From Rhizophagus sp. LPA8_4_AMF (lineage: Eukaryota; Glomeromycota; Glomeromycetes; Glomerales; Glomeraceae): DNA of 22,738 nucleotides. The stretch is taken from positions 1 to 22,738 of the forward strand of contig JADRCO010001080.1 in NCBI GenBank assembly GCA_021464525.1, in the 5' to 3' direction. The number at the start of each line of letters is the position of its first letter. Position 1 is the first letter of the stretch. Below are positions 1 to 9,334 of the stretch, piece after piece. The translations under genes and the position numbers were made by a program. The notes under the pieces were generated by a model that saw nothing but the letters and a program-made list of their open reading frames with translations, made no database searches and was not told where the DNA came from.

Positions 1-290
1 AAAAAAAAAAAAAAAAAAAATTTTTTTTTAACCCTTTAAAAAAAAAAAAAAAAAAAAATTTTTTTCTCTTCAAAATAATTTTTTACAATAGAATTTTTTT
101 TTTTTTCAATTATTTTATTTACTTTTTTTTTTTTTTTTTTATTTTTTTTTTTTTTAATTTTTTTTTTTATTTTTTTTTTTTTTAATTAATTTTTTTTTTT
201 TCAATTTATCATTTATTTACTTTTTTTTTTTTATTTACTTTTTTTTTCAATTAATTTTTTTTTTACAAAAAAATTCTCACCCCAACTTTC
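1..290. repeat. Poly(A)/poly(T) low-complexity tract, G-poor
   Basis: The first 290 bases are runs of A and T of 9 to over 20 bases with a few C residues (motifs such as TTTACTTT and CAATTATT) and almost no G on this strand. No coding or RNA signal is visible. It may be true low-complexity DNA or a poorly resolved contig edge. Confidence 0.85.
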
Positions 291-539
291 ACTTATATGA
301 AATACCGGAATGTTATCCGCATCTCCGAATTAATACTTTAAAATAACCTCAAAAAAAACATCATTAAAAACCATTAAACCTCCACATATAGATATCAAAT
401 ATGAACATAAAAGTTTTTAAACAGGTTTTATTATTAAGAATGCATATAATGCGACATTTTTTAACATTTTTAAATTCCAAAAAAAAAAAAAAATAGTTAG
501 CATAAGGTAATGACGCATATTAATGATTACATATTCATT

Positions 540-553
540 ATTTATGCATAAAT
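540..553. repeat. 14 bp perfect palindrome
   Basis: ATTTATGCATAAAT reads the same on both strands. It lies beside a GC-richer patch (560-592) with two direct TTCGGA copies flanked by GGCCT and AGGCC. Function unknown. Confidence 0.7.
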
Positions 554-768
554 GCAAGGGCCTTCGGAATTATTTCGGAGAGGCCAATAGTGGAAGGAAA
601 CGAAAAAAAACTCGTACATTATCTTTTTTTTTTTTTTCAAAAAAATCTCTTTTTTTTTTAAAAAAAAAAAAAATGTATATTCTTTAGGAAACCTTTCACA
701 GGAAGAAAAATTTTTTTTTCCATAATAGTACATTTTAGGCTAAAGTTGAAAAAGCCTACCATGCTACC

Positions 769-796
769 CATGCAATTGGCATAAGATAATTGCATG
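769..796. repeat. Inverted repeat, 9 bp perfect arms
   Basis: CATGCAATT at 769-777 and its exact reverse complement AATTGCATG at 788-796 are separated by 10 bases. It could form a small hairpin or be a two-site protein target. No transposon features are seen around it. Confidence 0.7.
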
Positions 797-2271
797 TTAA
801 AAAATAATATATTTCTAATTCAGTATGTAACGTTTTTATAAACAAATAATAATAAAAAATAAATAAAAAACAAAATATTATCTAGGGAAATGATCTAACC
901 ATCAAATTATTCAAATTCAACCTATAAATTTACCTATATTACGATTCGATTTTATTATCTCTATCAAAAAAATTTATTTTGTGTCTCATAAACAGTAAAC
1001 AGGTTATAGTAATGATCTTACAGGGATACCAAGGAAATTTGTGTTTAATTAATTGAATTTTTTGATAGATTTTTTTTTTTTTCTCAATGTAGTATTTGTA
1101 TGACGCAGTAATAACTAGAATTTTACTTGATTTATGCATGCTTTCAACTTAAAAAATTACGTGAACTTATTTCCTTAAAAAAAAAAAAAATCATATTAAA
1201 GTTCAATTAAAATATCCATTATGACCAATCTTAAAAATACAAGTTTTGATATATTAAAATTTTCATTATTATTATCATTATTATTATTTTTAAAGTTTTA
1301 ATATGTTACACTATAAAAATTTTTTTAAGTGGTACGATATTTAGGTTTATACCCTGCGTAAGAAAAGTGTAAAGAAAAAACAATAATTGGGTTGTTATCA
1401 TACTTATCCAATTATCATGATTTTTATCTATGAAAAAAAATTTTTCAACGAATAAGAATTCAACGAGAAGAAAAAGATTCCACAGAAATAATGATCATAT
1501 AAAATCTTGTGTATTCTTTTTTTTTTGAAAGGCGGAATTTCTTCTTGTTCAATATTCAAGGACTGAGTTAATGAAGGACAATTGTTCATCTCGATTGTAT
1601 TTACGATTTAACGTAATTTTTGTGAGCGTATAAACATAAAAATCACATTCCCGATAATTTTTACCCCAAGAAAAAAGGAAAGGAATAAAGTACGGGATGA
1701 TTAAATAAAAATAACATTCTATAATTCCATGATTCTTATTGACCTCATTTGTACTTCCAAATATTTTAGAAAAAAAAAAATATATATTTTTTTTTTTCCC
1801 TTTTTTTTTTTTTCTGGAGATTACAGAATTTCTTTCCGAAAGTTAATAACCTTCTGACCTTGGATTCGTCGTCATTGTATGATCTTTCTCATTTGGAAAT
1901 TCAGGAGTAAAAAAAAAAAGAAGTGAAACATTTAATTGAGTTATTAGATCATACTAACTGGATGGTGATTGGGCATAGTAATGTATAATGATAAAAGGAT
2001 ATGTGATGTATTATTGTACAAACAAAAATAGCGCGTGGTGCGGATTCCCTCGGCAATCTCCAATAATAAATATATCAATGTGCATGAATGGGATATCAAA
2101 TGTTTCCTAATCACATAGAATATTTAAGTAGATCATTTCTTGGGTCACGTGGAATCGGAATTTCTGAATAATCTTTTCCCGAACAACCGATTTTGGTTAC
2201 GAAAAAAATTTGATAAATTCAAAAAAAAAAAAAAAGAAATAGAAAATCTTAAAAATTTTTTTAAGAAGTAA

Positions 2272-2314
2272 GATTCTTAATTATTCTTAATTATTCTTAA
2301 TTGATTCTTAATTA
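2272..2314. repeat. Short tandem repeat, ATTCTTAATT x4
   Basis: Four nearly identical 10-11 bp units of ATTCTTAATT follow each other, the first and last preceded by G. This is an ordinary microsatellite-like expansion. Confidence 0.85.
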
Positions 2315-2696
2315 TATTATGCATTAAACGTTGCCAATAATATTATAAAATTTAGTTTTTAAAAAAAGATTCCCAATAAACTTTATTAAATCCAATAAAT
2401 GAATAAATGAATAATGATTCCCAAAAATTATTTTTGATGTGATCATATAATGTAATAATTAATAATGTAATAATAAAATGTTTGTTTTTTTTTTCATTTG
2501 TATAAATAAGTAATCATTGATAAATCGCAAAAAAAAAAAATAAAATAAAATAAAAAAATAAAATTTGAAATGTCTCGCAACATATTATTATAAATTTTTT
2601 AAGGAGAAAGATTTTTTTTACCTTTATAATGATTTCCCAACTTTCCCAATATAAAAAAATTTCACCATATCTATATTTTTATTAACTCGAAATTTT

Positions 2697-2830
2697 TTAT
2701 AGACGAAATGAAAGTCTTTTTTTTTTTTTGTTTATAACCATTCGTAAAATGATGATGAGGGTAACAATCACAATAGGCAATTGGTGATACCATTGTGGTT
2801 CTGCATATTTATGAAATTTCATTCTGGGTC
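2697..2830 (-). CDS. Weak exon-like island, possible one-helix protein
   Basis: Not recognised. On the minus strand an open frame contains an internal Met followed by KFHKYAEPQWYHQLP and then a hydrophobic stretch PIVIVTLIIILRMVI, which would make one membrane helix with a lysine-rich tail. The wobble positions here are more mixed than in the flanks, which is why it stands out. An acceptor-like CCCAG lies just upstream of the Met and a donor-like GTTATA follows the helix; the lysine tail is simply a poly(A) run and may be intronic. The larger ATG-to-stop frame runs 2697-2990. A plus-strand frame (2850-3158) overlaps it and looks non-coding. It could be chance; no family match is claimed. Confidence 0.15.
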
Positions 2831-3746
2831 CTAGGGAGTTTATGTTTTTATGTATACTTATGCGCAAATAAATGTGTGCATGCTCATTTATGACATTGAG
2901 AATTTTTTGAATCATAGAATGAAATATGTTGCTCTGTTTTCTGCGCATAATACATTTCTCCACTGCATACTTATTTTGCTTTATAAACATTTAATATATA
3001 AAGCGAGATTTCTAAATTTAGAAAAACCATCACAAAATATTTTGATAACCAAGCGAATATTTCTTTCAATAATTTCTACAAAAGGAAAAAAATATTCACA
3101 AATATTTGGTTTACATAAAAAATTTAAAATCCATCTATGTAAAATTAGGAAAAGTTAATAGTTTTTCATTCAAATAAATTTTATATAATATTATTATTCA
3201 TTATTATTCATTTTTTTACAGAGATTTTTTCCTATTAAAGTTCATAAAGAAAATTTTTTAAATGTAACACATATCCTAATTGTTTTTCTATGAACCAATG
3301 TTCATGCAGTAATTAAGGAATGTTTTTTTCTTCTTGTTCATCATTATTTAATATCAATTTAGAATGTTGCTACCGTATTGAGAATTTATTTATTTTACTT
3401 ATTTTACAAATAGAATGAAACTTCTTTGATCAATGAGATCAATGAAATAGTCGTTTTAATGAATGATTTTGAATTGATAATAAAAAAACTTGTTTATGTG
3501 ATAATGTCAGCATGTTAAAACAAAAACAAAGTTTTTACATAATATTTTTTTAATACAGGTTTCATATTAGTTACATTTTTTTTTTTTGTATAATTATTAA
3601 CTTTTTTTGTTATTTTTAAATGCAATACATGTATCGTGATATGTACGATATAGTTCGTACCTTGTTGTTTATAAAATAATAAAGGAGAATTTTGTTTTTA
3701 AGCAGGGTTATTATTATTTTATTGTCGTAAAAAAAAAAAATCATTA

Positions 3747-3754
3747 TTTACGCG
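3747..3754 (+). promoter_or_regulatory. TTTACGCG motif (candidate MCB-like site)
   Basis: Exact TTTACGCG inside a hairpin-like context, with AAATCAT before it and ATGATTT after it. ACGCG is the core of the MluI cell-cycle box of yeasts. Use in this organism is inference. Confidence 0.25.
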
Positions 3755-4518
3755 ATGATTTATTTTGAATAAACATGTGATTTTGTTGATTGCAGGTGAA
3801 TAAAGAAAAATTCAAAAAAACTTATTTTTTTTACAAAGTATTAATCTGTTTACCGCAGTCACCGCAGTAAAATAGTAAAAATTTTACCAGATTTTTCCGA
3901 ATTTATATGTATGAAGATCTTTTGCCATCCAATTAAAAATTTGTGTGACAATCCATATAAAAACTTTATTCTTTATCCCCGGTCTAAATTAAAAACTTAA
4001 AAAACTAAAGATTTTTCATAAACAATTAAATTGATTTTCAAAGTGTTTTTTTAAATTAAAATTTATGAGTGATTTTCAAAGTTTTGAATTATTAATTGTG
4101 ATTTTAGTTATGAAAATAATATTTGTTTAAAATCTATTTGGTTTTTCAATTACGTTATCTTGCTTTTTTGTTTAGAATTTATCCTATTGATGAAAAAACT
4201 CTTGAAACAAGAAGGAAATGTAAAGGGGAAAGATAATAATTTATTAATAAAGATAAAATAAAGTTATTATTTGTTTTATCTTTATCAATAATATTTACCA
4301 TGAGAAGAAACGCGTATCAGCGTATGCATTCAAAACCAATTAATTCGGGCACTTTCACGTTGTTTTTTCTTACGTTACGTTACATATTGTTTGTTATGAA
4401 ATTAATAATACGTGCATCAATCATAATAGGCAGGTCTAGAAATAAGAAACTCATTAGTGTTCTTTGAATTTTTAATTTTGGTTGGTTTTTTTTAAGGCAT
4501 ATTATTTCCATTTTATCA

Positions 4519-4526
4519 TTTACGCG
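4519..4526 (+). promoter_or_regulatory. TTTACGCG motif (candidate MCB-like site)
   Basis: Exact TTTACGCG followed by T, giving a full ACGCGT. A second ACGCGT lies at 4310-4315. No adjacent gene is evident. Confidence 0.25.
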
Positions 4527-5058
4527 TTTTAAAATAGAAATAAGAAAAAAACGAAAAAAGATAAATTATTTTATTTCGTACACTCATAAACATATTTTTG
4601 CATCGGAATTAACTTTAATATAGGAAGTAGTAAAATGGCTTGAATGTTATTTTTTTTTTTTGTAATAAATTACTATGTATATATTTTTTTCTAGAACTTT
4701 AAATTCGTAAAAAAAAAAAAAATTATTATTTTTTTTTTTTTTGTCCACTGTTCCCCTATTTTTATGTGTATTATTTGAAATTAATAAAATTCCAAGTTTG
4801 GAATAATCATAAAAAGAAAATATATGTATGTATTATATAATATGCAGAACCACTAGCTCGTTTTTCACCAAACCGTTATATTCGGAATTAGCGCCCGTAT
4901 ATTTATTAAATATGTAATTGATGCATCAAGTAAAACTTAATCAGTTAATGCAGTTAAAATGGTAAATATATTTATCCAAAACTCCGTTTTCTTCTTTTTT
5001 TTTGCATGATAATGATTATGATATAATGATAATTATGGTTAATTAAACAACTTTATCT

Positions 5059-5136
5059 TTAGTATCTAACATAGTAATTTTCCCAGCGGGTTCCCATGGA
5101 CGTGTCAGCCTTCCAATAATGACCTTCTTTGATCAG
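5059..5136 (-). CDS. Exon-like island ending in a stop codon
   Basis: Not recognised. On the minus strand, after an acceptor-like ATACACAG, 25 codons begin LIKEGHYWKADTSMGTRW and end in TAA at 5059-5061. The amino-acid mix (W, G, H, D, R, Y) and GC-containing codons are unlike the lysine/asparagine/isoleucine output of the flanking DNA. A second short stretch just upstream on the same strand (5183-5211, EDDIEGVI) also looks coding and is preceded by a TCATTAG acceptor-like sequence. The 46 bp gap between them (GT at 5182, AG at 5137) would join out of frame, so a clean two-exon model fails. It could be a terminal exon of a missing or decayed gene. Confidence 0.22.
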   Translation of the reverse strand: MIKEGHYWKADTSMGTRWENYYVRY

Positions 5137-5627
5137 CTGTGTATCAAACAATTTGAGTAATAAATGTATTGTTAAAAATAACGAATGACTCCTTCTATGT
5201 CGTCTTCCTTTCTAATGATACAAAATGTGTGTAAATTTTATTACATAACTTTTGTAAACTTATCATCGCATGCATACATATTACGGTTAATTTTATCTTT
5301 GTCGTTTCATATAGTTGCCTAGACCGTTTGTTTGTTTATAGTTGTACCTGGTAAAAAAAAAATTTTTTCACGCCTCTTCTATCGATTTGATTTATTATTA
5401 TTAATTTATCTTTTTTTTTTTTCACTCGCGTTTCTTCATTTAACTTAAACAAGTAAATCTTAAAACCCGATAATACTTATTAACAATTTAAAATCCGGAA
5501 ATAACGGATCTAAAAAAATTTGGTTACAGTAAAGTAGAAAAATTATTTGTTTTCGTTTAACAATTATTAATAACCCCCCCTTTTTTATGATTTAAACTAA
5601 TACAAATTAGTTAAATTAGTGAAGAAG

Positions 5628-5667
5628 TTTTTTATTATATTAAAAAGAATTTTTTATTATATTAAAA
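5628..5667. repeat. 18 bp direct duplication, period 22
   Basis: TTTTTTATTATATTAAAA occurs at 5628-5645 and again at 5650-5667. Confidence 0.8.
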
Positions 5668-6469
5668 TAAAAAATTTCTTACATATACAATTTATATGCA
5701 TTTGTTTTTTTTTTTTTTTTCGCAATGTGGCGAAATGGGAAAATTCGGAGATGTGGGATGATTTAAGGTTACCTTAAACATCAAACAATATATATTAATT
5801 AATTTTTTAAACATCTAATTTATTAAAATTCATTTTTTAACATTGTAACATTATGGGATTTTTTTTTTCAAAACCAAATAAAAAAAAAATAAAAAAAAAT
5901 AATTAAATTAATAGTATGTCTATTAAATTATAAAAAGTAAATTATAGTTAAAAGAAAAAAACTTAAATTGTCTACAAAAAGTAAAAATTCAATGCGAAGT
6001 TGAAGTATACTGCAATGCGTTAATCATTTGTAAATGTGCTTTACTGCAAATAACAAAAATAATATTGTTTGGATTCTTTTTCATCTTACCTTATATGGCT
6101 TTTTGATAGGGGACAGACAGAAAAAAAAAAAAATTGAAATAAAGAAAGAAAGTGGAGAAAGAAAAAAAAAGTAAGTTGAAAAGAATGAGTATGAATGAAT
6201 ATAAATTATTATTATTATTATTTATTTATTTTTCATAATAGATATTACTCATATCTGACGTAAGTTTTAATAAGATTTATTACGATGGTCAGGTCATCTT
6301 TGATATGCATACATATAACAATTTTTGATCATCGAATTGATTTTCGTAACTAACTAAAATATTTTAGGTTAAGATAAAGTTACGTAAATACATGACCCAA
6401 TACTATTATTATATTGTTCTATTTAGAATGAAATATTATGAAAGATTTATATAAATGTAAAGATTGAAT

Positions 6470-6524
6470 AATGTAAAACTCTTGTTTTATTTTTAGAAAG
6501 GTAGTCACAAAATGTAAAACTCTT
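6470..6524. repeat. 14 bp direct repeat
   Basis: AATGTAAAACTCTT occurs at 6470-6483 and 6511-6524. The intervening DNA ends in a TTTTTAG acceptor-like motif, but no exon is evident. Confidence 0.7.
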
Positions 6525-6551
6525 AAAATTTCTATCGTAATATATAACATG

Positions 6552-6587
6552 CAATATAGTTTCTCTAACTTACAATATAGTTTCTCT
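6552..6587. repeat. 15 bp direct repeat, period 21
   Basis: CAATATAGTTTCTCT occurs at 6552-6566 and 6573-6587. Confidence 0.8.
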
Positions 6588-6820
6588 TTTAATTCTACTT
6601 TTCCATTGTATTAAATAAACAATAGTAATTTTGTGTATTATCACTTTGTCAGGGTAATGAATTGCCGTATTTCATATTCACTTAAGTCTTAACCATCCTC
6701 CCAGACGGTTTCAAATCATCATACATTAATGGGGTTCATGGTCATACAATATATGCGTTTTTTTTTTAGTTGACACTTTCAACATCTGTGCGTGATGAGA
6801 AATTTTTGCCGCACTATAAT

Positions 6821-6835
6821 ATGCAGTAACTGCAT
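6821..6835. repeat. Palindrome with 7 bp arms
   Basis: ATGCAGT-A-ACTGCAT is a perfect inverted repeat around one base. A second palindrome (GATACT...AGTATC, 6864-6879) lies 28 bp downstream. Both sit just before the heptamer tract and the kinase array. Confidence 0.7.
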
Positions 6836-6919
6836 CTTCTTTGTAAATTATCATCTAACATGTGATACTATACAGTATCGCATATTAAGGTTGCGCTAAT
6901 GGTTATGGTTATTATACGG

Positions 6920-6986
6920 TATATCATGCCACCCAAATTCAAAATTGTCAATTCCAAATCCCAAATCCCAAATCTTGACAACATAT
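6920..6986. repeat. Repeat-end-like block with CCAAATC heptamers
   Basis: ATGCCACCC (6926-6934) is followed by AT-rich sequence and three direct CCAAATC units (6954-6974). The same pieces in inverted orientation occur at 22353-22388: GGATTTGGGATTT and then GGGTGGCAT. The kinase array begins abruptly at 6987, mid-exon, right after this block, so it may mark the edge of another repeat that cut off the first unit. The element family is not identified. Confidence 0.4.
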
Positions 6987-7287
6987 ATACCATACAGTCA
7001 GTCTAATAAAATTAAAGCAATAGGCAAAAATGGGTTCATAACAGTATATTCAGGAATGGTCCATTACAATGTTAATGGAGTTTCAAATAGTGAAGTTGGT
7101 TTAAGATAATTCACAATATCCCATTGATTTATCCCATGTTATTTCCCGTATCTTCACGGAATTTTTACAGAAATCACGGATAAAATTCTTTACAGGGTTT
7201 AATAATTAAGGTATAAGATTACTATAAATATTATTACATTTATTATTACATTTTTAATTTTTAATATAATGGTAATCTCATCATTTT
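6987..7287 (+). pseudogene. Kinase-exon copy 0, 5'-truncated
   Basis: This copy begins mid-exon at the IPY motif and lacks the VKKYTNDYIL and SGNEKIDDFIQ parts. Codons 6987-7076 are open for 30 residues and include NKIKAIGKNG, FITVYSG and MVHYNVN. This aligns with the glycine-rich loop region (consensus GxGxxGxV), of which the first glycine and the V-Y pair are kept, while the second and third glycines are N and I. Loss of two bases after NVN breaks the frame. The intron-like tail runs to the TTTTAG at 7284-7289. The upstream junction abuts the CCAAATC block. Confidence 0.65.
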
Positions 7288-7478
7288 AGGTTAAAAAATA
7301 TACAAATGACTATATTTTGGTTCTAAGTTTGATCAGCGGAAATGAAAAATAGATGCTTTCATTCAAGAAACGCAATTAAAATGAAATGTCTTAAGGATGT
7401 AATGATGTATTTGAATGGATACCATACAATCGGTTTAATAAAATTAAAGCAATAGGAAAAAATGGATTTATACCAGTA

Positions 7479-7558
7479 TATTCAGTAATATAGAGGGATG
7501 ACTATTACAATGTTATTATATTCAGTAATATAGAGGGATGGATATTACAATGTTATTA
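7479..7558 (+). repeat. 40 bp tandem duplication inside copy 1
   Basis: Two copies of a 40 bp segment (7479-7518 and 7519-7558) differ at two adjacent bases. They derive from the VYS...HYNV part of the kinase core. A partial third copy is near 7604-7630. Confidence 0.8.
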
Positions 7559-7745
7559 TGGAGATTAATTTTATTTGAATGAATATATAGCATACAATCG
7601 GTTTAAGAGGGATGTGCATTACGATGTTATTATGGAGATTAATTTTATTTTAATGGATAGCATACAGTCGGTTTAATAAAATTAAAGTAATAGGCAAAAT
7701 GGTTCTATAACAGTATATTCAGTAATATGAAGGGACGACCCATTA

Positions 7746-7809
7746 GTCCTAGGAAATTTTTAAATTGAAAATGAATCTAGTGTGGTTCACCGATTAGTTG
7801 TTGAACGTT
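7746..7809. mobile_element. 64 bp insert flanked by CATTA duplication
   Basis: In the other units GACCCATTACAATG is continuous. Here 64 bp interrupt it, with CATTA at 7741-7745 and again at 7810-7814. This looks like a target-site duplication of 5 bp. The insert (starting GTCCTAGGAAA, ending TTGAACGTT) has no obvious terminal inverted repeats or poly(A), so the element type is unknown. Filler DNA at a repaired break is the alternative. Confidence 0.45.
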
Positions 7810-8040
7810 CATTACAATGTACAAGAGATTCAAATAGTGAAATTGGTTTAAAATGTTTGCATAGTTTATAAAATCCCATTGAATCTTTCTCATGTTATTT
7901 CCGTAAATGTATTATCACAGAATTTTATAGAAATCATGGATAAAATTCTTTACAGAGTTTAATAATTAAGGTATAAGATTTCTATAAGTATTATTATATT
8001 TATTATTACATTTTTAAAATATTGTTAATTTCATCATTTT

Positions 8041-8480
8041 AGGTTAAAAAATATACAAATGACTACATTTTGACTCTAAATTGGATCGGCGGAAATGAAA
8101 AATAGATGATTCATACAAGAAACGCAATTAAAAATAAAAAGTCTTAAGGATGTAAGGATGTATTTCAGTTTAATAAAATTAAAGCAATAGGCAAAATGGT
8201 TCTATAACAGTATATTCAGTGATATGGAAGTAATATGGAGGATAGGCATTACAATGTTAATATGAAGTTTCAAATAGAGAAATTGTTTTAAAATAATAAT
8301 TCACAATATCCCATTGATTCTATCCTATGTTGTTTCCGTAATTGTATCATCTTTCACGGAGTTTTTACAGAAATTACGGATAAAATTCTTTACAGGATTT
8401 AATAAATAAGGTATTTGATTTCTTTAAATATTATTACATTTATTATTACATTTTTAATATTTTATTAATTTCATCATTTT
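8041..8480 (+). pseudogene. Kinase-exon copy 2, EWIPYN deleted
   Basis: The leader is open from 8043: VKKYTNDYILTLNWIGGNEK, then TAG at 8103-8105 from the same one-base-short A-run as copies 1, 3 and 4. The codons for EWIPYN are missing: GTATTT is joined directly to CAGTTTAATAAAATT near 8165. GATATGGAAGTAATATGG shows a further small duplication. The tail is typical. Confidence 0.65.
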
Positions 8481-8901
8481 AGGTTAAAAAATATACAAAT
8501 GACTACATTTTGACTCTAAATTTGATCGGCGGAAATGAAAAATAGATGATTCATACAAGAAACGCAATTAAAAATGGAAGTTCTTAAGGATGTATTTGAA
8601 TGGATAGCATACAATCAGTTTAATAAAATTAAAGCAATTAGGCAAAATGGTTCTATAACAGTATATTCAAGGATGACCCATTACAATGTTAATATGGAGT
8701 TTCAAATAGAGAAATTGTTTTAAAATAATAATTCACAATATCCCATTGATTCTTTCCCATGTTATTTCCGTAAATTATCATCTTCCCGGAATTTTTACAG
8801 AAATTACGGATAAAAGGGTTTAATAAATAAGGTATAAGATTTTTATAAATATTATTACATTTATTATTATATTTTTAATATAATGTTAATTTCATCATTC
8901 T
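8481..8901 (+). pseudogene. Kinase-exon copy 3, longest surviving core frame
   Basis: The leader has the shared stop after GNEK, and W is changed to L. The core is open from an ATG at 8574-8576 to TAA at 8721-8723, giving 49 residues: MEVLKDVFEWIAYNQFNKI, then KAIRQNGSITVYS, then RMTHYNVNMEFQIEKLF. Relative to the other copies P of EWIPY is A. A one-base insertion and a one-base loss around the loop turn IGK into IRQ, removing the first glycine. The ATG aligns with an internal Met codon of the family consensus, so this is a surviving piece of exon rather than a new gene. Confidence 0.65.
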
Positions 8902-9334
8902 AGGTTAAAAATATACAAATGACTTCATTTTGGCTTTTGGCTCTAACTTGGATCAGCGGAAATGAAAAATAGATGATTTCATTTAAGAGGCGCAATTAAA
9001 AAAATGAAAGGTCTTAAGGATGTATTTGAATGGATACCATATAATCAGTTAATAAAATTAAAGCAATTAGGCAAAATGATTCTATAACAGTATATTCAAG
9101 GATGGCCCATTACAATGTTAATATGGAGTTTCAAAATAGTGAAGTTTTAAAATAATTTACAATATCCCATTGATTCTATCCCATGTTATTTCCGTAAATG
9201 TATCATCTTCACGGAGTTTTTACAGAAATTACGGATAAAATTCTTTACAGGATTTAATAAATAAGGTATAAGATTTCAATAAATATTATTACATTTATTA
9301 TTATATTTTAATATAATGTTAATTTCATCATTTT
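8902..9334 (+). pseudogene. Kinase-exon copy 4
   Basis: The leader has one A fewer at its start and a small GGCTTTTGGCTCT duplication before ACTTGGATCAGCGG (TWISG). It carries the shared short A-run after GAA. From ATG 9004-9006 it reads MKGLKDVFEWIPYNQ, then loses a T and leaves frame, ending at TAA 9085-9087. CAAGAAACG is altered to TAAGAGGCG. The AT-rich tail is well conserved and ends in TTTTAG at 9331-9336. Confidence 0.65.

Larger units (their letters stand above)
291..2690. other. Gene-poor AT-rich spacer
   Basis: No convincing gene is visible. The stretch holds many poly(A)/poly(T) runs, TTA-type microsatellite at about 1264-1290, and the small palindromes and repeat listed separately. 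Short minus-strand open frames at 542-733 and 939-1139 are padded with lysine/phenylalanine homopolymer from A/T runs. A stop-free minus-strand frame around 1950-2130 contains EIAEGIR, but it has no start, no splice support and no flanking kinase motifs, so it is not called. Confidence 0.5.
2991..5058. other. Gene-poor AT-rich spacer
   Basis: No gene is visible. It contains poly(A)/poly(T) runs, two TTTACGCG motifs (listed separately), an ACGCGT at 4310, a TACGTTACGTTAC-like direct repeat near 4371, and TTTACCGCAGTCACCGCAG at about 3849, which resembles the transposon-end motif seen at 11949. Confidence 0.5.
5212..6900. other. Gene-poor AT-rich spacer with small duplications
   Basis: No gene is visible. 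The stretch contains several short direct duplications (listed separately), a GC-richer patch at 5722-5770 that shares CATCTCCGAATT (inverted) with 322-333, and a patch at 6650-6740 that is open in short frames on the minus strand but has no start or splice context. Confidence 0.45.
7288..8040 (+). pseudogene. Kinase-exon copy 1, internally duplicated
   Basis: After TTTTAG the leader reads VKKYTNDYILVLSLISGNEK and hits TAG at 7350-7352, because the A-run after GAA is one base short. W is replaced by L. The core has extra bases before GAATGGATACC (EWIPY at about 7413). It is then rearranged: a 40 bp unit with TATTCAGTAATATAGAGGG repeats at 7479-7518 and 7519-7558, and a longer piece with CATTACAATGTTATTATGG is repeated to about 7673. 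A second core copy follows (7656-7740) before the shared AT-rich tail. This explains its 753 bp length against about 430 for its neighbours. Confidence 0.65.

Noticed and set aside
542-733. 63-codon minus-strand open frame
   Set aside because: Most of it is lysine/phenylalanine from poly(A)/poly(T). Only the last 18 codons look complex, and there is no supporting signal.
939-1139. 66-codon minus-strand open frame
   Set aside because: Composition is that of AT-rich non-coding DNA, with no domain and no splice context.
2025-2065. GC-richer patch considered as a tRNA
   Set aside because: No cloverleaf arms and no GTTCRA T-loop sequence.
1950-2130. Minus-strand open frame with EIAEGIR, reminiscent of a kinase helix
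   Set aside because: No start, no following H-R-D or DFG motif, and a seven-residue resemblance is too short.
2850-3158. 102-codon plus-strand open frame, the longest in the window
   Set aside because: Lysine/isoleucine/leucine-rich with no motif, overlapping another frame on the other strand. One such frame is expected by chance at this base composition.
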